Assembly: GCF_000718305.1 (NCBI RefSeq)
Contig: NZ_JOFQ01000019.1
Location: forward strand, 62,001-126,000
Direction: 5' to 3'
DNA length: 64,000 nucleotides
From: Streptomyces niger
GTDB lineage: Bacteria > Actinomycetota > Actinomycetes > Streptomycetales > Streptomycetaceae
Shown: one piece after another, positions 53,887 through 61,610 of the stretch
How the letters are laid out: each line of letters begins with the position of its first letter
Numbering within the stretch: the stretch's first letter is position 1
Translations under genes and position numbers: made by a program
The notes under the pieces: model-generated
Told to the model about the DNA's origin: nothing
The model's database searches: none
What the model saw: the letters and a program-made list of their open reading frames with translations, nothing else

Positions 53887-54153
53887 GTGCTCATTCCGGT
53901 CGCGTACTCGTGCGGCGCGTCACCGCGCTCCTACGAAGCATCGATCCGCCCCGAAGGGGCCGGGCCGATGCCCCTCAAGGCTAGGCGGAGCCCGCCCCTC
54001 AGGCATCAACCGAAAGATTGACCGTTCCTGCCCCCTTCCGATCCGCGTGAAGCCCTCCACGGCGCGATGCCCGGGACACCCCGGCCCGGCGAGATTGGAC
54101 GACAGCCGCCGGGCACCGGGCCCGGCACCGTACGCAAAGGACATCCGAGGGCC
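53887..54153. promoter_or_regulatory. Divergent region between kinase and ABC transporter
   Basis: A 267-bp region. The block at about 53950-54000 has the direct repeat GCCCCTCA (53970-53977 and 53993-54000), a candidate response-regulator recognition site. A TTGACC at 54016-54021 could be a -35 element for the transporter, but no matching -10 is clear. AAAGGA at 54136-54141 is 12 bases before the transporter GTG. Confidence 0.4.
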
Positions 54154-55227
54154 GTGTTCGTCGCCTGGAGAGATCTGAGGTTCGCCAAGGGCCGGTTCGC
54201 CCTGATGGGGACCGTCATCGTGCTGATCACCGTGCTGGTGGGGCTGCTGTCCGGCCTGACGGCCGGCCTGGGCCGGGAGAACACCTCGGCGATCACCGAC
54301 CTGCCCGCCGACCGCCTCGTCTTCTCCTCCCCCGCCGGGGGCGACGACGTATCGTTCGCCGACTCGCACGTCAGCGCGGAGACGGCCGAGCGCTGGGCCG
54401 CCGTACCCGGGGTCGAGCGGGCCGAGCCGCTGGGCATCGCCACCACGAAGGCCGAGTCCGGCGCACGGAACGCGGCGGTGTCCGCCTTCGGAGTCCGCCC
54501 CGGCTCCCGTACGGCCCCGGACGCCCGGCGGATCGCGACCGGCAGCGCCGTGCTCTCCCGGAAGGCCGCCGAGACACTGGGCCTACGGGCCGGCGACCGG
54601 CTCGCACTCGCCGGGCAGCGCCTACAGGTGGCCGCCGTCGCAGGCGAGGGGATGTACAGCCACACCCCCGTCGTGTGGCTCTCCCTCCACGACTGGCAGC
54701 GGGTGAGCGGCGGCACGAAGGGCTCGACCGTCCTCGCCCTGAACACCCGGGCCGCCGCCGGCGACCTGGCGGCGGCCGACCGACGGCTCGGCACCAGAAC
54801 AGTGACTCCCACCGACGCCCTGCAGGCCATCGGCTCCTACACCGCCGAGAACGGCTCGCTCCAAATGATGCGCGGCTTCCTCTTCGTCATCTCGGCGCTG
54901 GTCATCGGAGCGTTCTTCACCGTGTGGACGATCCAGCGCAGCGGCGACGTGGCCGTACTGAAGGCGCTCGGCGCCTCGACCCGCTACCTCCTCAGGGACG
55001 CGCTGGGACAGGCCGTCGTCCTGCTGGCCCTCGGTACGGGCCTGGGCACCGCACTCACCGTCGGCGTGGGCGCGGCGGTCGCCGGCGCCGTCCCCTTCGT
55101 ACTCGACCCGACCACCGTCCTCGTACCGGCGCTGATCATGATCGCCCTGGGCGCCCTGGGCGCCGCGCTGGCCGTCCGCCGCATCACCTCCGTAGACCCG
55201 CTGACGGCCCTGGGAAGCGCCCGGTGA
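54154..55227 (+). CDS. FtsX-type ABC transporter permease
   Basis: MacB/FtsX-like permease of 357 residues. One N-terminal helix (FALMGTVIVLITVLVGLLSG), a large extracytoplasmic domain (about 45-240), then three C-terminal helices (GFLFVISALVIGAFFTVWT; AVVLLALGTGLGTALTVGVG; ALIMIALGALGAALAV). This class exports peptides or lipids, or acts in mechanotransmission, rather than importing. GTG at 54154. The ATPase gene starts 55 bp downstream, and the divergent two-component genes likely control both. Confidence 0.88.
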   Translation: MFVAWRDLRFAKGRFALMGTVIVLITVLVGLLSGLTAGLGRENTSAITDLPADRLVFSSPAGGDDVSFADSHVSAETAERWAAVPGVERAEPLGIATTKAESGARNAAVSAFGVRPGSRTAPDARRIATGSAVLSRKAAETLGLRAGDRLALAGQRLQVAAVAGEGMYSHTPVVWLSLHDWQRVSGGTKGSTVLALNTRAAAGDLAAADRRLGTRTVTPTDALQAIGSYTAENGSLQMMRGFLFVISALVIGAFFTVWTIQRSGDVAVLKALGASTRYLLRDALGQAVVLLALGTGLGTALTVGVGAAVAGAVPFVLDPTTVLVPALIMIALGALGAALAVRRITSVDPLTALGSAR

Positions 55228-55282
55228 CGCCCGACCATCACCCCGACCCCCGCATCGCCCCGAAGCCCCCGTGGAGCGCCCC

Positions 55283-55963
55283 GTGAGCCTCGATCTGACC
55301 GACGTCACCCTGACCTACCCCGACGGCGACACCCGCCTGACCGCACTGGACGCCGTCTCACTCCACGTGCCGGCCGGCACGACGACCGCCGTCATCGGCC
55401 CCTCGGGGTCCGGCAAGTCCAGCCTGCTGGCGGTGGCCGCCACCCTGATCACCCCGGACCGCGGCACCGTCACGATCGACGGCGTACCCACCACCGGGCT
55501 GAGCCGCGCGCAGCTGGCCTCGCTCCGCCGTGACAAGGTCGGCACCGTGTTCCAGCAGCCCAACCTGCTGCCTTCCTTGACCGCGGCCGAACAGCTCCAG
55601 GCGATGGCCCACCTGGCCGGTCGATCACCCCGCAAGGCGGCGTCACGAGCGCGCGACCTCCTGGCCGCGGTAGGCCTGGCCGACCTCGCCGGCCGCCGAC
55701 CCCACCAGCTCTCGGGCGGCCAACGCCAACGGGTCAACATCGCGCGGGCCCTCATGAACGAGCCGGCCGTCCTCCTGGTCGACGAACCGACCAGCGCCCT
55801 GGACCAGGAACGCGGCACGGCCGTACTGAACCTGCTGACCACCCTCACCCACGAACGCGCCACAGCCACCGTGCTGGTCACCCACGACCACACCCACCTG
55901 ACCGCAGCAGACACCGTCGCAGAGGTCCTGGACGGCAAACTCGGCACACCACTGGCCATGTGA
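55283..55963 (+). CDS. ABC transporter ATP-binding protein (LolD/MacB type)
   Basis: ATPase partner of the FtsX-type permease, 226 residues. Walker A GPSGSGKSS, Q-loop VFQQPNLLPSL, signature LSGGQRQRVNIARAL, Walker B LLVDEPTSALD and switch His in VLVTHDHTHL. I chose GTG at 55283, six bases after GGAG; a GTG at 55271 adds four residues. Transporters of this kind often give resistance to antimicrobial peptides or cell-envelope antibiotics. Confidence 0.92.
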   Translation: MSLDLTDVTLTYPDGDTRLTALDAVSLHVPAGTTTAVIGPSGSGKSSLLAVAATLITPDRGTVTIDGVPTTGLSRAQLASLRRDKVGTVFQQPNLLPSLTAAEQLQAMAHLAGRSPRKAASRARDLLAAVGLADLAGRRPHQLSGGQRQRVNIARALMNEPAVLLVDEPTSALDQERGTAVLNLLTTLTHERATATVLVTHDHTHLTAADTVAEVLDGKLGTPLAM

Positions 55964-56256
55964 CGGCGGACAGCAGACCGCTCAGCGGCACCCCTTCCGG
56001 CCCTGTTTTTCACCCACCACGACGGGAGGGGGCGGGCCGCAGCGGTAGGGGGCCCGGACGTAAAGCGAAGCAGTCCGGACCCCCTGCCGCGGAGGACCGA
56101 CCCCGTGACGCCAAGCCCCGCGCAGCGGACCCCGCCCGCCGCAGGCGAAACGGCGCCGCACCCGCCAAAAAGTCAGACGCCCCCGCGGCAGCAAACAACC
56201 CCGCACCCGGCAACGACAGGCAAGGGACACCAACCGCCCCTCAGGACCTCAGGACC
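55964..56256. other. Gene-free region with a long hairpin element
   Basis: A 293-bp stretch after the ABC operon. It holds the 18-bp-stem hairpin at 56042-56090 (listed separately), a T-run GTTTTTCAC at 56005-56013, and a short tandem repeat CAGGACCT at about 56243-56258. A GTG at 55960 overlaps the ABC stop and opens a frame rich in Arg/Pro/Ala, which I consider chance because it runs antisense through the next gene. Confidence 0.5.
56042..56090. repeat. Long hairpin element, possibly a multicopy intergenic repeat
   Basis: Arms 56042-56059 and 56073-56090 match over 18 bases with only two wobble positions; the loop GTAAAGCGAAGCA is AT-rich. It follows the ABC operon by about 80 bases, so it can act as its terminator. 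The arm and loop sequence (CCGGACGTAAAGCGAAGC) seems familiar from other streptomycete intergenic regions, which would make it a dispersed element; this is memory-based and unverified. Confidence 0.55.
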
Positions 56257-56835
56257 TCAGCCCTCCGCCCGCTCGTCCCGCTCCCCTGCCGGCTCCCCCG
56301 CCGGCCCCGGCTCACCCGCCGGCCCCAGCTCCCCTGCCGACCCCGCCGACCCCGCCGGCCCCGGCTCACCCGGCGCATGGGAAAACAGCTTCAGCACAGG
56401 CACGCCGACCTTGTGCCGAGCGCGCGAGGCCCAGTCCCGGTGGAAGAACTCCTCCACGAAGTGCGGCGCGGTCAGCACGATCACCTCGTCGGCCCCCGTC
56501 TGGTCGACCACCGACCGCAGCAGGTCCAGCGGGTGGTTCTCGACCACCTGTCCGATGGCCTCGGCGCCCGCGTTCCGGAGCTGTTGCAGCGTGTACGACA
56601 AGGCGCGCTCCGCAGGCGGCTCCGCCTCCTCGCCCTCGGGCTCGTCCCCCTCCCGCACCGCCTCGTCGAACTCGCCGAGGGCGACGTCGTCGATGGCCCG
56701 CAGCAAGACGTCCTGCTCGCCGCGCGGCTGCATGAGGACGACGAAGGAGACCTCGTCGTCGCCGTGCAGCGTGGTGACGAACTCCACGTCAGCGGGCGTC
56801 AGAGGCTTCTCGATCATCAATACGCTCGTGAACAC
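56257..56835 (-). CDS. Conserved hypothetical protein with collagen-like C-terminal tail
   Basis: Unknown function, 192 residues. The N-terminal 150 residues (FTSVLMIEKPLTPADVEFVTTLHGDDEVSF, VVLMQPRGEQD, VVENHPLDLLRSVVDQTGADEVIVLTAPHFVEEFFHRDW) look like a universal-stress-protein-type alpha/beta fold; homologues are sometimes labelled indole-3-glycerol phosphate synthase without supporting motifs. The C-terminus is a run of about nine Gly-X-Y triplets (GEPGPAGSAGSAGELGPAGE), then a charged end. GTG at 56835 follows AGAAGG; an ATG at 56862 would add nine Arg-rich residues. Flanked by hairpins. Confidence 0.7.
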   Translation of the reverse strand: MFTSVLMIEKPLTPADVEFVTTLHGDDEVSFVVLMQPRGEQDVLLRAIDDVALGEFDEAVREGDEPEGEEAEPPAERALSYTLQQLRNAGAEAIGQVVENHPLDLLRSVVDQTGADEVIVLTAPHFVEEFFHRDWASRARHKVGVPVLKLFSHAPGEPGPAGSAGSAGELGPAGEPGPAGEPAGERDERAEG

Positions 56836-56899
56836 GACGCGTGCCCTTCTTCTCCGCTTCATGGGCCGCCCGGGGGAACGGCCCGACAGAAACCATCCT

Positions 56900-56919
56900 G
56901 CCCCGCCGAGGAGCGGGGC
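56900..56919. terminator. Small hairpin upstream of the collagen-tailed gene
   Basis: GCCCCGC (56900-56906) and GCGGGGC (56913-56919), loop CGAGGA; on the plus strand it is followed by CTTTGTCCTT. Together with the hairpin at 56952 it separates the reductase gene from the next minus-strand gene. Confidence 0.5.
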
Positions 56920-56951
56920 CTTTGTCCTTCAGTGTGCCCAATGGAAGCTAA

Positions 56952-56970
56952 GCGGAACGAAGAATTCCGC
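56952..56970 (-). terminator. Hairpin terminator after the reductase gene
   Basis: GCGGAA-(7)-TTCCGC, 30 bases past the minus-strand stop at 57000; on that strand the stem is followed by TTAGCTTCCATT, a weak U-containing tail. Confidence 0.5.
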
Positions 56971-56999
56971 CGATCGCCGAGGACGCTCGATGAAACGGT

Positions 57000-57863
57000 T
57001 CACGGCCGCCGGTAGCGGGTGAACAGGAACCCGTCCTCCTCCAGCACCGACACCAGCCGGAACCGCTCCGGCACCGCCAGGCCCGGCGCGTTCATGATCC
57101 GCGGCGCGTCTCCCGCCGCCACCAGCGGCGCCAGCGACAGGCACAGCTCGTCCAGCGCGCCGGCCGCGGCGAACTGGCCGAGCAGCCGCGGTCCGCCCTC
57201 CGTGAGCAGCCGGGTGAGCCCCCGGTCCGCGAGCGCGCCGGTCACCCGGGCGGGGTCCACCCCCGCGCCCTCGCCGACGAAGACCACCTCGGCGCCGGCC
57301 GCGCGCGCCTCCCGCACCCGGTCCGCGTCGGCGCCCGCGCCGGTCAGCACCACGGTGGGGACCAGCGGCTGCGTGAAGAGCGGCAGCGAGAAGTCCAGGT
57401 CCAGGCTCGCGGTCACCACGGCGATCGCCGGGGCCGGACCCTGCCCGGCCGCCGCCCGACGCGCCGCGAACGCCTCCCGCGCCTTCGCCGGCCGGTACCC
57501 CTCCTTGCGCACGGTCTCCGCACCGACCACCACCGCGTCGGCCAGCCCCCGCAGCACCCCGAAGATGCGCATGTCGGCGTCGCTGGAGAGCGGCTGCGAG
57601 CGGCCTTCGTGATGCGCGGCGCCGTCCACGGAGGACACCATGTTGGCGCGCAGCCATCCGTGTGCCGCCGTGCCCGCGTCCGCCGCACCCGTCCCTACCG
57701 GGTACGCGTAGGCCTCGGCCAGCTCGTCCAGCGTCCATTCCCGTTCGTCCATCCACTCCCGGTACCCCTCGGACGGCGATGACATCACCGCTTCGGCGGC
57801 CCCTTCGGGCGAACCGCTCTTGGACGGCGCGGGCTGGGCTGGGGAAAGGAACAGACGTCGCAT
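57000..57863 (-). CDS. RibD C-terminal-like pyrimidine/dihydrofolate reductase family protein
   Basis: NADPH-dependent reductase fold, 287 residues. After a helical N-terminal extension (REWTLDELAEAYAYP) comes the DHFR/RibD-like core: WLRANMVSSVDGAAHHEGRSQPLSSDADMRIFG, VVVGAETVRKEGY, LLTEGGPRLLGQFAAAG and DELCLSLAPLVAAGD, all typical of RibD_C proteins. No deaminase domain is present, so it is not a full riboflavin enzyme; the substrate may be another pyrimidine or pteridine. ATG at 57863 starts MRRLF; no clear ribosome binding site. Divergent from the AFG1/ZapE gene. Confidence 0.85.
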   Translation of the reverse strand: MRRLFLSPAQPAPSKSGSPEGAAEAVMSSPSEGYREWMDEREWTLDELAEAYAYPVGTGAADAGTAAHGWLRANMVSSVDGAAHHEGRSQPLSSDADMRIFGVLRGLADAVVVGAETVRKEGYRPAKAREAFAARRAAAGQGPAPAIAVVTASLDLDFSLPLFTQPLVPTVVLTGAGADADRVREARAAGAEVVFVGEGAGVDPARVTGALADRGLTRLLTEGGPRLLGQFAAAGALDELCLSLAPLVAAGDAPRIMNAPGLAVPERFRLVSVLEEDGFLFTRYRRP

Positions 57864-57936
57864 AGGCCGCAGTGTGGCACGGAGAAGGCCGTGTGACATG
57901 TCTCGCTCAGCGGTCCGGTCGCCACCCGGCAGCGAC

Positions 57937-57942
57937 TACGCT
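57937..57942 (+). promoter_or_regulatory. Candidate -10 element of the AFG1/ZapE gene
   Basis: TACGCT, eight bases before the GTG at 57951, fits the actinobacterial -10 consensus and leaderless spacing. A GGAG lies between it and the start, so a leadered mRNA from an upstream promoter is also possible. Confidence 0.35.
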
Positions 57943-57950
57943 GGAGCGCT

Positions 57951-59075
57951 GTGTCACCTTCGAACCCCTCGTCGCCCTCGCAGCCCTCTCCGATAGCCGG
58001 CCGGGCCGCCGCCGGACCGTCGGACGACGCGGCTCCGGCCGCGCTCACCTCGCGCGCCCCGCACGTCCCCGCCGACCGGCTGGTCGCCGAGATGGTGCCA
58101 CCGCCGCGCTTCCAGAGCGCGCGCTTCGAGACGTACATCCCGGACCCGGCACAGCCCAGCCAGGCCGAGGCGGTTCAGGTGCTCAGCTCCTTCGCGGCGA
58201 GCATCGGGGGTGCCGCGAGCGCTTCGGGGGGCAAGCGGCGCTGGTTCTCGAAGAAGCCCGAGGCGCCCAAGGGGCCGCGCGGCGTCTACCTGGACGGCGG
58301 CTACGGCGTCGGCAAGACCCACCTGCTGGCCTCCCTGTGGCACGCCACGCCGGCCGCCCCGGAGCTCAAGGCGTTCGGCACCTTCGTGGAGCTGACCAAC
58401 CTGGTCGGCGCGCTCGGCTTCCAGGAGACGGTCCGCACCCTCAGCGGGCACCGCCTGCTGTGCATCGACGAGTTCGAACTGGACGACCCCGGCGACACGG
58501 TGCTGGTCTCCTCCCTGCTCGCCAAGCTGGTCGAGCACGGCGTGGCACTGGCCGCCACCTCGAACACGCTGCCCGGCAAGCTCGGCGAGGGCCGCTTCGC
58601 CGCCGCCGACTTCCTGCGCGAGATCCAGGGCCTGAGCGCGCACTTCCGGCCGCTGCGCATCGATGGCGAGGACTACCGCCACCGCGGTCTGCCCGAGGCG
58701 CCCGCGCCGTTCGACGACGAGACCGTCACCCGCGTCGCGTACGCCACCCCCGGCGCCTCGCTCGACGACTTCCCCGCGCTGCTGGACCACCTCTCGAAGG
58801 TGCACCCGAGCCGGTACGGCGCCATGTGCGACGGCATCCAGGCGGTCTGCCTCACCGACGTGCAGGCGGTACCGGACCAGTCCACGGCGCTGCGGCTGGT
58901 CGTGCTGGCCGACCGGCTCTACGACCGCGAGGTGCCGGTACTGGCGTCCGGCAAGCCCTTCGACGAGCTGTTCAGCGAGGAGATGCTCAACGGCGGCTAC
59001 CGCAAGAAGTACTTCCGCGCGATATCGCGTCTGACGGCGCTGGCGCGGGACGCGAAGCAGCTGACGGAGAAGTAG
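57951..59075 (+). CDS. zapE: AFG1/ZapE-family ATPase
   Basis: P-loop AAA-type ATPase of 374 residues. Walker A GGYGVGKTH near residue 120, Walker B LLCIDEFELDDPGD, sensor segment ALAATSNTLPGKLGEGRFAAADF, and the family motif RLDG-like DGEDYRHR. In E. coli ZapE associates with FtsZ at the division site; mitochondrial AFG1 helps remove misfolded proteins. The streptomycete role is not known. The N-terminal 35 residues are Pro/Ser-rich. GTG start at 57951 and a perfect hairpin after the stop suggest a monocistronic unit. Confidence 0.9.
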   Translation: MSPSNPSSPSQPSPIAGRAAAGPSDDAAPAALTSRAPHVPADRLVAEMVPPPRFQSARFETYIPDPAQPSQAEAVQVLSSFAASIGGAASASGGKRRWFSKKPEAPKGPRGVYLDGGYGVGKTHLLASLWHATPAAPELKAFGTFVELTNLVGALGFQETVRTLSGHRLLCIDEFELDDPGDTVLVSSLLAKLVEHGVALAATSNTLPGKLGEGRFAAADFLREIQGLSAHFRPLRIDGEDYRHRGLPEAPAPFDDETVTRVAYATPGASLDDFPALLDHLSKVHPSRYGAMCDGIQAVCLTDVQAVPDQSTALRLVVLADRLYDREVPVLASGKPFDELFSEEMLNGGYRKKYFRAISRLTALARDAKQLTEK

Positions 59076-59078
59076 GCC

Positions 59079-59102
59079 CCGGCGCCCCCGCGAGGGCGCC
59101 GG
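59079..59102 (+). terminator. Hairpin terminator after the AFG1/ZapE gene
   Basis: Perfect 9-bp stem (59079-59087 with 59094-59102), loop CCGCGA, starting three bases after the stop codon. Confidence 0.8.
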
Positions 59103-59211
59103 AGACCCGGTCAGGGCTTCCCACGATGCCTCTACGCGCGTGGTTCCCGGCGGACGTGTGGCGTGGTACACACATGCGGTCATCACCTGTCCGCCAGCAG
59201 GGAGTTGCCTC

Positions 59212-60573
59212 ATGTCCGCAACACGACGTCAGATCCTCGCAAGAACCGGCGCGGTGGGAGCGGGGATCGTCTTCTCCGGCGCCGTCTCGGAGATCTTCGC
59301 CGGCACCGCCAGCGCGCAGACCATGGGCCGCGGCGGTTACGGACCGCTGGTTCCCGACCCGGACGGCCTGCTCGACCTCCCCAAGGGCTTCCGCTACAAG
59401 GTGCTGTCCCGGGAGGGCGACCCGCTGCGCTCCGGAGAGGGCAAGGTGCCGAGCAACTGCGACGGCATGGCGGCCTTCCGCGGCCGCCGGGGCCACACCC
59501 ACCTCGTGCGGAACCACGAGAACCGCCGCAAGTCCCGCTCCGCGGTGCCCACCGTGCCCGGCATCACGTACGACCCGATGGGCGAGGGCGGCTGTACGGC
59601 CATCGAGGTCGACGCGCACAACGGGGTGGTCTCCGAACGGGTCGCCATCGCCGGCACCTCCACCAACTGCGCAGGCGGGCCCACCCCGTGGAACACCTGG
59701 CTGACCTGCGAGGAGACCGAGTTCAAGGCGGGCGAGGAGGGCTACACCAAGGACCACGGCTTCATCTTCGAGGTCGACCCGTACGACCCGCGCCGCACCG
59801 GGGCCGTACCCCTCACGGACATGGGCCGCTTCCAGCACGAGGCGATAGCCATCGACCCACGGGACGGCACGGTCTACGAGACCGAGGACGCCTTCGAGAA
59901 GCCCTTCGGGCTCTTCTACCGCTTCCACCCGAAGAAGCCGATGGGCGGCATCGGTTCACTGCGCGCGGGCGGCCGGCTCCAGGCGATGCGCGTTCCGGGG
60001 GTGAAGGACCTCTCCGCCATCCAGGAGACGGGCGCGACGTTCGACCGCATCGAATGGGTGGACGTCCCGGACCCGCTCGCCAAGGAAACCGCCATCCGCT
60101 TCCAGGACTTCGGGCCCAAGGGCATCACCCACGCCCAGAAGCTGGAGGGCTGCTACTGGGGCGGCTCCTGCGTGTACTTCGTGTCCAGCTTCGCGCACCG
60201 GGACCAGGGCTCGGCCGCCGACCACTACGGGCAGGTGTGGCGGTACGACCCGAAGGCGCGGCGGCTGACCCTCGTGGTCGTCTTCGGGCCCGACACGGAC
60301 CTGCAACTCCCCGGTGAATCCCCGGACAACATATGCCTCGCGCCCAGCGGCGGCCTGATGGTGTGCGAGGACGGCGAAGGCGCCCAGCACGTCTTCGGCG
60401 TGACGCGCAAGGGCGCGGTGTACCCGATGGCGCGCGGCCGGCAGAACATCGGGACGGCGGAGAAGCCGGAGTGGGGCGAGTTCGCCGGCGTCACCTTCGC
60501 GCCGGACGGGCGCACGATGTACGTGAACTGCTACACGCCGGGGACGACGTTCGCGGTGACCGGGCCGTTCTGA
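59212..60573 (+). CDS. PhoX-family (DUF839) secreted protein
   Basis: Exported beta-propeller protein of 453 residues, probably via the Tat path (SATRRQILARTGAVGAG). Motifs of the PhoX/DUF839 family: CDGMAAFRGRRGHTHLVRNHE, STNCAGGPTPWNTWLTCEET with the typical active-site Cys-Glu-Glu, MGRFQHEAIAIDPRDGTVYETED, and SPDNICLAPSGGLMVCEDGE. PhoX enzymes are Ca/Fe-dependent alkaline phosphatases, but family members without phosphatase activity exist. ATG at 59212 after GGGAG. I do not see a PHO box upstream, so phosphate control is not supported by sequence. Confidence 0.83.
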   Translation: MSATRRQILARTGAVGAGIVFSGAVSEIFAGTASAQTMGRGGYGPLVPDPDGLLDLPKGFRYKVLSREGDPLRSGEGKVPSNCDGMAAFRGRRGHTHLVRNHENRRKSRSAVPTVPGITYDPMGEGGCTAIEVDAHNGVVSERVAIAGTSTNCAGGPTPWNTWLTCEETEFKAGEEGYTKDHGFIFEVDPYDPRRTGAVPLTDMGRFQHEAIAIDPRDGTVYETEDAFEKPFGLFYRFHPKKPMGGIGSLRAGGRLQAMRVPGVKDLSAIQETGATFDRIEWVDVPDPLAKETAIRFQDFGPKGITHAQKLEGCYWGGSCVYFVSSFAHRDQGSAADHYGQVWRYDPKARRLTLVVVFGPDTDLQLPGESPDNICLAPSGGLMVCEDGEGAQHVFGVTRKGAVYPMARGRQNIGTAEKPEWGEFAGVTFAPDGRTMYVNCYTPGTTFAVTGPF

Positions 60574-60621
60574 TCCGACCCGGCCGCCGTACGCCCGCGG
60601 TGACCGCGCGCCGCCTGCCCG

Positions 60622-60897
60622 CTAACCGGAGCAGGCGGTGCGCTGGGCCTCCTCCCACTCACAGCGCGGGCACAGCACGATGCCCCGCGTGGACTCCGGG
60701 TACTCGGTGGGCGCACGGCACAGGACGCACTCCGCGAACGGCTCCTCAGGGGCGGCGGATGTCTCCTCCGGGGAGGTGGCGGGTGGCTCCTGCTGAGAGG
60801 CGCCGGGTGCCTCCCCTTGGTGGGCGGCGGGTGTCTTCTCTTCGGAGCTCGCGGGCGGTGCGGTTGCGGGAGCGGGGCGCTGGCTGTCGGACGGCAT
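60622..60897 (-). CDS. Small zinc-ribbon protein
   Basis: Unknown function, 91 residues. The first 55 residues are low-complexity Pro/Ala/Glu with repeated (P/S)EE and PPA units; the C-terminus carries a CxxC-(17)-CxxC zinc ribbon (CVLCRAPTEYPE, VLCPRCEWEEAQRTAC). Such proteins may bind nucleic acid or act as adaptors. Convergent with the PhoX gene and 44 bp downstream of an ABC exporter on the same strand. Confidence 0.7.
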   Translation of the reverse strand: MPSDSQRPAPATAPPASSEEKTPAAHQGEAPGASQQEPPATSPEETSAAPEEPFAECVLCRAPTEYPESTRGIVLCPRCEWEEAQRTACSG

Positions 60898-60941
60898 GGT
60901 CCCGAGCCTAGAGGGCCCGGGCTCCCGTTCCCCCGCGCGGC

Positions 60942-61610
60942 TCAGGTGCGCCGGGAGCTGAGCGCGCAGGCCCCGGCCACGGCCGCCGCAGTGATCATGG
61001 CGGCGATGCCCAGCGGCAGCCAGGGCACGGTCACCGTGCCGCGCGGCGAGCCGGTCACCAGACCGCTGACCGCGGCGTTCGCGGGCGATCCCGCGGCGAC
61101 GAGCAGCAGCAGGGCGGCCAGCGCGGCGGTGGGGATCGCCCGGCCGGGGCTGCGCACCACCGGCCGGTTGGCCAGCGCCCCCACGGCCGTGCCCAGCAGG
61201 ACGCAGCACAGGGCCGTGAACGTCCCGGCGAGGGTCGCGGGCCCCATCGGGACGGCGACCCGGTGATCGGCGCTGTGCGGGTCGGAGACGAGCGCGGTGA
61301 AGGCCGTACCGAGCGCCCCGAGCGCCGTCGCGGCCAGCGCGGCGGTCGACACGGCCGCCAGGTGTGCGCGGCCGGGGCCGGCGGCCGCCGCGGTGCAGGC
61401 CCGGGCGGCGGGCGGCTCGGCGGTCACGCCGGCCCGCACCAGCCACGCGGCCACGGGCAGCAGGGGCGCCGCGACGTACCCGAATCCGTCGAGCACCGGG
61501 TCGCCGGCCCGGATGCCGATCGCCACGTACGCGGCGTACAGGATGGTGGGCGGCAGCCAGCGGTGCGAACCGACGAGCAGCGCGAAGTGGTAACGGAGCA
61601 GCGGGATCAC
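60942..61610 (-). CDS. ABC transporter membrane protein (small exporter type)
   Basis: Hydrophobic protein of 222 residues with about six predicted helices and short loops (PLLRYHFALLVGSHRWLPPTILYAAYVAIG at the start, LPLGIAAMITAAAVAGACAL at the end). No recognisable EAA motif, which fits exporter-class (ABC-2-like) permeases. The GTG at 61610 overlaps the ATPase stop by 4 bp, so it is that protein's partner. Cargo unknown. Confidence 0.75.
   Translation of the reverse strand: MIPLLRYHFALLVGSHRWLPPTILYAAYVAIGIRAGDPVLDGFGYVAAPLLPVAAWLVRAGVTAEPPAARACTAAAAGPGRAHLAAVSTAALAATALGALGTAFTALVSDPHSADHRVAVPMGPATLAGTFTALCCVLLGTAVGALANRPVVRSPGRAIPTAALAALLLLVAAGSPANAAVSGLVTGSPRGTVTVPWLPLGIAAMITAAAVAGACALSSRRT

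Noticed and set aside
55982..56233. Minus-strand 83-codon frame in the hairpin region
   Set aside because: It reads through the inverted repeat; likely a product of the repeat rather than a gene.
56257..56835. Indole-3-glycerol phosphate synthase name used for homologues
   Set aside because: Lacks the TrpC active-site motifs and length; no trp genes nearby.
55960..57015. Open frame overlapping the ABC ATPase stop as GTGA, suggesting a coupled gene
   Set aside because: Arg/Pro-rich, runs antisense through the collagen-tailed gene and contains the hairpin element; no conserved sequence recognised.
59103..59211. PHO box upstream of the PhoX-family gene
   Set aside because: No two GTTCACC-like repeats in the right spacing; only a loose GGTCATCACC.
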